From JAWPMT01 sp965601475 (GTDB lineage: Bacteria > Bacteroidota > Bacteroidia > Cytophagales > Cyclobacteriaceae): a stretch of 64,000 nt of DNA. This document shows, one piece after another, positions 60,762 to 64,000 of the stretch; the stretch's first letter is position 1; each line of letters opens with the position of its first letter. Location of the stretch: positions 1,736,001-1,800,000 of the forward strand of contig OZ271832.1 of the NCBI GenBank assembly GCA_965601475.1. The letters run 5' to 3'. The notes below the pieces were generated by a model. That model was not told where the DNA came from. It saw nothing but the letters and a program-made list of their open reading frames with translations, and searched no databases. The position numbers were made by a program, and so were the translations under genes.

Positions 60762-61868
60762 TTACGCTGCAAAAGTACGGGACTTGATTCGAAGAAAAGG
60801 TCTTTCAAAATAATGGTAGCTCAAAAAGGCAATGACATGGCTCAATACCAAGGCCAGGGCAGTCTCCACCAACAATACCACCGCCAGGTACTGATTCAGG
60901 CCCAACAACTTTGTAAGGTTGGTGGAGATCAGGATGCCAATAAAATGCAAACAATACAATCCATAGGTGTACTTCCCTGCCTTTTCCAGGTACGCGATCG
61001 AGCCAACCTTAAAGAATGATTGCTTGCTGTAGATCTGCTCAAGGATCACCCAACCAAAAAACAAAGAGAAAATCAGGTTATCTAAGGCATTGTAGACGGG
61101 AAAGGCCAACATCGCGTCCCTGAAAATGATGAGTGTTCCAAAGACTATATAGACTACGGCATTTAGCGCGTAGCTGATTTTCGAGATCAAATGTACAAAT
61201 GCGGCTCTCCCAAAGACCATTGCCCCCAAGAGGGATCCTACGAAGAGATTGGACATGACACTGAAGGTATGAAACTGGATCACGGGGCCATTGGTGTGAA
61301 AGTAGTACCTGAAGAGTACGTTGGCCAATACCGGAATGGCTAGAAGGAACAATCTATTCCTAAAAAACAACAACAAAACAGGCCAAACCAGATAATACTG
61401 CTCCTCAATCGAAACAGACCATAGTACGCCCAGCATTGATGCATCTGGCAATCCGTACCAGATGTTGTTGAAGTTGCTGAGAAAAAATAGAAATAGGGTT
61501 AAATCAGCCGACTCCATAGGAATCTGCCCAAAAATGTGCTTCAGTACCGGAAAGACGACAAATCCAAAAAAAACGGTGAAGAAATAGAGCGGCCATATAC
61601 GAAGAACTCGCCTCATATAGAACTTTCGGAGATCTATACGATCATTCCTTTTACGTTCATCAAGTAGTAGGTACGTTATCAGAAACCCCGACAGTACAAA
61701 AAAGAAGTTAACACCTAGATCACCATGGGTGAATAGTCCATTTACAAATTGGTAAATGGGATCGTTGTGGATGTATTCGTATTCTGTATGAAAGCTATGA
61801 AAAAAAAACACCCCCAAAAAAGCTAGGGTTCGTAGCGCGTCGAGGTTAGGAAAATGGATCTTACTCAA
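60762..61868 (-). CDS. Membrane acyltransferase family 3 (OafA/YrhL-like)
   Basis: The 368-residue protein opens with FPNLDALRTLAFLGVFFFHSFHTEY, containing the R-x10-H motif of acyltransferase family 3, then NFFFVLSGFLITYLLLDE, the ISLRKFYMRRVLRIWPLY-like segment DLRKFYMRRVLRIWPLYFF, and LWSVSIEEQYYLVWPVLLLF, all in family order; about ten membrane segments. Such enzymes O-acetylate sugars at the periplasmic side. The TTG start at 61868 follows an in-frame stop two codons upstream, so no longer form exists. Its 3' end carries the putative promoter of the downstream genes. Confidence 0.93.
   Translation of the reverse strand: MSKIHFPNLDALRTLAFLGVFFFHSFHTEYEYIHNDPIYQFVNGLFTHGDLGVNFFFVLSGFLITYLLLDERKRNDRIDLRKFYMRRVLRIWPLYFFTVFFGFVVFPVLKHIFGQIPMESADLTLFLFFLSNFNNIWYGLPDASMLGVLWSVSIEEQYYLVWPVLLLFFRNRLFLLAIPVLANVLFRYYFHTNGPVIQFHTFSVMSNLFVGSLLGAMVFGRAAFVHLISKISYALNAVVYIVFGTLIIFRDAMLAFPVYNALDNLIFSLFFGWVILEQIYSKQSFFKVGSIAYLEKAGKYTYGLYCLHFIGILISTNLTKLLGLNQYLAVVLLVETALALVLSHVIAFLSYHYFERPFLRIKSRTFAA
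60770..60777 (-). promoter_or_regulatory. Putative -7 box inside the end of the acyltransferase gene
   Basis: On the minus strand this reads TACTTTTG followed by GCAGCG, the commonest Bacteroidota -7 style. It overlaps the last codons of the acyltransferase gene and would start a transcript about 80 nt before the polytopic protein gene at 60683, and thus possibly the whole downstream polysaccharide operon. Confidence 0.4.
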
Positions 61869-61949
61869 ACTTTAGACGAAAATGAGTGATGGGATGGAAA
61901 TAAATATAAATTGGCGTACTAAGTAAATGACCTTGAACGATCAATTGCA

Positions 61950-63011
61950 TTGAAAATCCTATTTATTGTCCCTTACCCAGTTGGGAGTGCTCCCTCTCAG
62001 CGTTTCCGGTTCGAACTCCTACACAAAACTATTGAAGAAAAAGGTTGGGATTGGCAAATGCAATCTTTCTTGTCACACAAGGCTTGGGATAGCCTATATA
62101 GTGGAGCTGCAACTGCAAAGGCCTTAAGCATATTGATGGGAATTTTGCGAAGATTTGGCTGTTTATACCCTGCTGCAAGGGCAGATATCCTATTCCTTCA
62201 CAGGGAAGCCACACCCCTTGGCCCACCCATTTTTGAATGGTTTCTCGCCAAAGTGTTGAGGAAGAAAATCATTTACGACTTCGATGACGCCATTTGGCTG
62301 CCGGACCCGAATGAAAAAAATCGTATTTGGAATTGGCTAAAATGGAAATCCAAAATAAAATGGATTTGCAGGTGGAGTTGGAAAGTTTCTGCCGGCAATG
62401 ACTATCTGGCGGACTACGCTGCACAATACTGTGATCAGGTAGAGGTCATGCCTACCATAGTTGATACCAATATCCACAAACCATCTCAGGTCGGTCCATC
62501 TCAGAGCAGGCCTGTTATTGGCTGGACCGGATCACACAGCACCCTGCAGTACCTCACAGCTATGCTACCCGTCCTCCAGGAACTTGAGTTGCAATTTGAC
62601 TTTGATTTCCTTGTGATTGCCAACAAGGATCCGAAGCTCCCGCTAAGAAACTACAAATTCCTACCCTGGCGGCAGGACTCCGAGGTGAAAGATCTCCAAT
62701 CCCTGGACATTGGCCTAATGCCCCTTTCTGGCGATGACTGGTCTCGGGGTAAATGTGGTTTCAAGGCAATACAATATGGGGCCATCGGGATCCCGTCAAT
62801 AGTATCGCCAGTAGGTGTGAACAGTAAGGTGGTACTACATGGTGAAACTGGCTTCCTGTGTTCTACGAAAGAGGAATGGAAAAATCGCATATCGCAGCTA
62901 CTCTCAGACCCTGACCTTCGCGCCAAGATGGGAAAAAGAGCCGCAACACACATTCAATCCGAATATGCTGTCTCAGCGGTGAAGCAGAAATTCCTGAATC
63001 TTTTCGAGTAA
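61950..63011 (+). CDS. Glycosyltransferase (GT-B, GT4-like)
   Basis: A 353-residue enzyme read from a TTG at 61950, which gives MKILFIVPYPVGSAPSQRFRFELL. ILFLHREATPLGPPIFEWFLAK and KIIYDFDDAIWLPDP mark the acceptor half. The donor half has PVIGWTGSHSTLQYL, FDFLVIANKDPKLP and IGLMPLSGDDWSRGKCGFKAIQYGAIGIPSIVSPVGVN, with the glycine-rich loop of GT4 but no clear E-x7-E. An 8-codon ORF (61927-61953) overlaps its start. Alone on the plus strand at the end of the polysaccharide locus, it probably belongs functionally to it. Confidence 0.85.
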   Translation: MKILFIVPYPVGSAPSQRFRFELLHKTIEEKGWDWQMQSFLSHKAWDSLYSGAATAKALSILMGILRRFGCLYPAARADILFLHREATPLGPPIFEWFLAKVLRKKIIYDFDDAIWLPDPNEKNRIWNWLKWKSKIKWICRWSWKVSAGNDYLADYAAQYCDQVEVMPTIVDTNIHKPSQVGPSQSRPVIGWTGSHSTLQYLTAMLPVLQELELQFDFDFLVIANKDPKLPLRNYKFLPWRQDSEVKDLQSLDIGLMPLSGDDWSRGKCGFKAIQYGAIGIPSIVSPVGVNSKVVLHGETGFLCSTKEEWKNRISQLLSDPDLRAKMGKRAATHIQSEYAVSAVKQKFLNLFE

Positions 63012-64000
63012 CTACCGTAGTCGCCTGAGCGCTTCACGGGCTTGCTTGTTGGCCGCTTGCTTCCGCTTTGTGACCTTTTTCACCCTTTTGTAGTAGGCCT
63101 TTGCTTTTTCGATCTCTCCATTCTTCTCCTCAATTCTCGCAAGATGCAGGAGCGAGAAGAAATAGTACCCCCTGTCAGTGGCTCCTATTTGCTCGGAGTA
63201 GAAAATGCATAAATCAAAGTAGCGCTTCGCCTCTTCATATCTATACTTCAATTCGTTGATATGCCCAAGATAGAAACTCGCGTAGCGTGCTGTATTGGAT
63301 TCATAACCTGGCAAACTATCAACGCGAGCCAAAATCTCCCGCGATTCGGAAGCCGCTTCATTGTATTTTCCGGTTTGGTACAGCAACCTGGTATAGAATC
63401 GATGAAAGTAGGAGTTGTTTGGGTACGTGTCGTGTAGATACCCTGCCACACGCATTCCCCCCACCAGGTCATTCTCCTCCAGGGTGAGTATGCGCATCAG
63501 ATAGTATTGAGCTTCTGTACGACTGTAGAATGCATTGTTGGCGACTTCTTTAAGCTGAGCAATCCCCAAAGCTTTATCCCCTTTGGGGAATATGGCCATG
63601 AGGGGCCGGAGGAGTGGATAGTTTTCCCGGATCCAAACCGCGTAATAATTGAACAGAGCATCGCCAAACAGCAATTCCGGACTGTAATCTTCATTTCCAC
63701 GTACCTCCCTCAAGTACCTCAGGGTACTCCTACCTGCAAACGCTGACTTCGTGTATTGCCTCCTCTCCGAATACAAGCGTCCTTTAAAGGCATATGTCGC
63801 CGCCAAAAAGAATGCACCTTCGATTTCATTTACTTCCTTATACAACCGCTCAGAAAGGACCAGAGCGGTATCCATGGTAGCCAGAAACTGCTCATCGTAG
63901 CGGTCATCCTCTATATTGGGGATGATCTGCCACCAGTAGCTTAAGCCCTTCAAAAAATAGGGAAGCGGATGCCATCCGTACTGAATCTTTAGTGCGTTGA
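63012..64000 (-). CDS. TPR-like protein, 5' partial
   Basis: The reading frame runs off the right edge of the window; the start lies beyond 64000 (the frame is open through YFLKGLSYWWQIIPN). The visible 329 residues are helical repeats of about 34-40 residues, with GISYWWQI-like and WVRENYPLLRPLMAIFPKGDKALGIAQLKEVA blocks, typical of tetratricopeptide-rich Bacteroidota proteins of unknown partner. The last 40 residues are very basic (KRVKKVTKRKQAANKQ). It ends back to back with the glycosyltransferase gene (stops at 63009-63011 and 63012-63014). Confidence 0.75.
   Translation of the reverse strand, partial: NALKIQYGWHPLPYFLKGLSYWWQIIPNIEDDRYDEQFLATMDTALVLSERLYKEVNEIEGAFFLAATYAFKGRLYSERRQYTKSAFAGRSTLRYLREVRGNEDYSPELLFGDALFNYYAVWIRENYPLLRPLMAIFPKGDKALGIAQLKEVANNAFYSRTEAQYYLMRILTLEENDLVGGMRVAGYLHDTYPNNSYFHRFYTRLLYQTGKYNEAASESREILARVDSLPGYESNTARYASFYLGHINELKYRYEEAKRYFDLCIFYSEQIGATDRGYYFFSLLHLARIEEKNGEIEKAKAYYKRVKKVTKRKQAANKQAREALRRLR

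Noticed and set aside
1..64000. tRNA or rRNA genes
   Set aside because: Read on both strands, I saw no cloverleaf with a GGTTCGA-type arm outside coding sequence and no rRNA-like conserved stretch; a covariance-model scan would settle it.

Overview
The window is a piece of a Bacteroidota chromosome, most likely order Cytophagales (inference). The clues are a giant cell-surface protein ending in a type IX secretion (T9SS) type A sorting domain, a Fibrobacter-type paralogous-domain protein, a Wzi-like outer-membrane protein, several intergenic boxes matching the Bacteroidota -7 consensus TAnnTTTG at very short distances from start codons, and the absence of obvious Shine-Dalgarno sites. I see no rRNA, tRNA, insertion sequence, phage or CRISPR array.

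Layout. (1) 1-1774, plus strand: the end of a biotin carboxyl-carrier subunit, then pyrH and frr. (2) 1775-4463, minus: an ECF sigma factor and its anti-sigma partner, running with overlaps into gmk, nadD and a small secreted protein. (3) 4580-7230, plus: a Wzi-like outer-membrane protein overlapping a glycosyltransferase. (4) 7217-10947, minus: birA, ahcY, a SAM methyltransferase and a GT-D type glycosyltransferase. (5) 10989-15099, plus: rsfS, ftsH, lpxH and a secreted propeller-like protein. (6) 15092-18612, minus: an adaptor / MacB-type ATPase / TolC export operon with no permease. (7) 19046-28682, plus: a TetR regulator, a complete type I-like secretion set (ABC, HlyD, TolC) whose ATPase domain has lost most catalytic motifs, a sigma-54 response regulator with its histidine kinase, and a MurG-like glycosyltransferase. 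(8) 28817-31426: a kinase-fold-like unknown protein, then a minus-strand operon of Lrp regulator, PyrR-like protein and DUF429 protein. (9) 31583-61868, minus: a long surface-polysaccharide locus. It holds about ten glycosyltransferases, AsnB, DegT aminotransferase, GNAT acetyltransferase, sulfotransferase, several methyltransferases, a Wzm/Wzt ABC exporter, a polytopic polymerase-like protein and an acyltransferase. It ends in a 2646-residue T9SS cargo protein built from near-identical 735-residue tandem units. (10) 61950-64000: one more glycosyltransferase on plus and the 3' part of a TPR-like gene on minus.

How it fits together. BirA would biotinylate the carrier protein at the left edge. 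AhcY would clear the S-adenosylhomocysteine made by the many methyltransferases. Wzt/Wzm would export the glycan made by region 9, and Wzi and LpxH also serve the outer surface. The giant repeat protein is start-stop coupled to the last glycosyltransferase of the polysaccharide locus.

The points most worth a second look are: the catalytically degenerate secretion ATPase; possible sigma-54-type promoter elements and a shared inverted-repeat half-site in front of both the permease-less exporter and the sigma-54 regulator gene; the homogenised 2205-bp repeats; and an unrecognised kinase-like gene.
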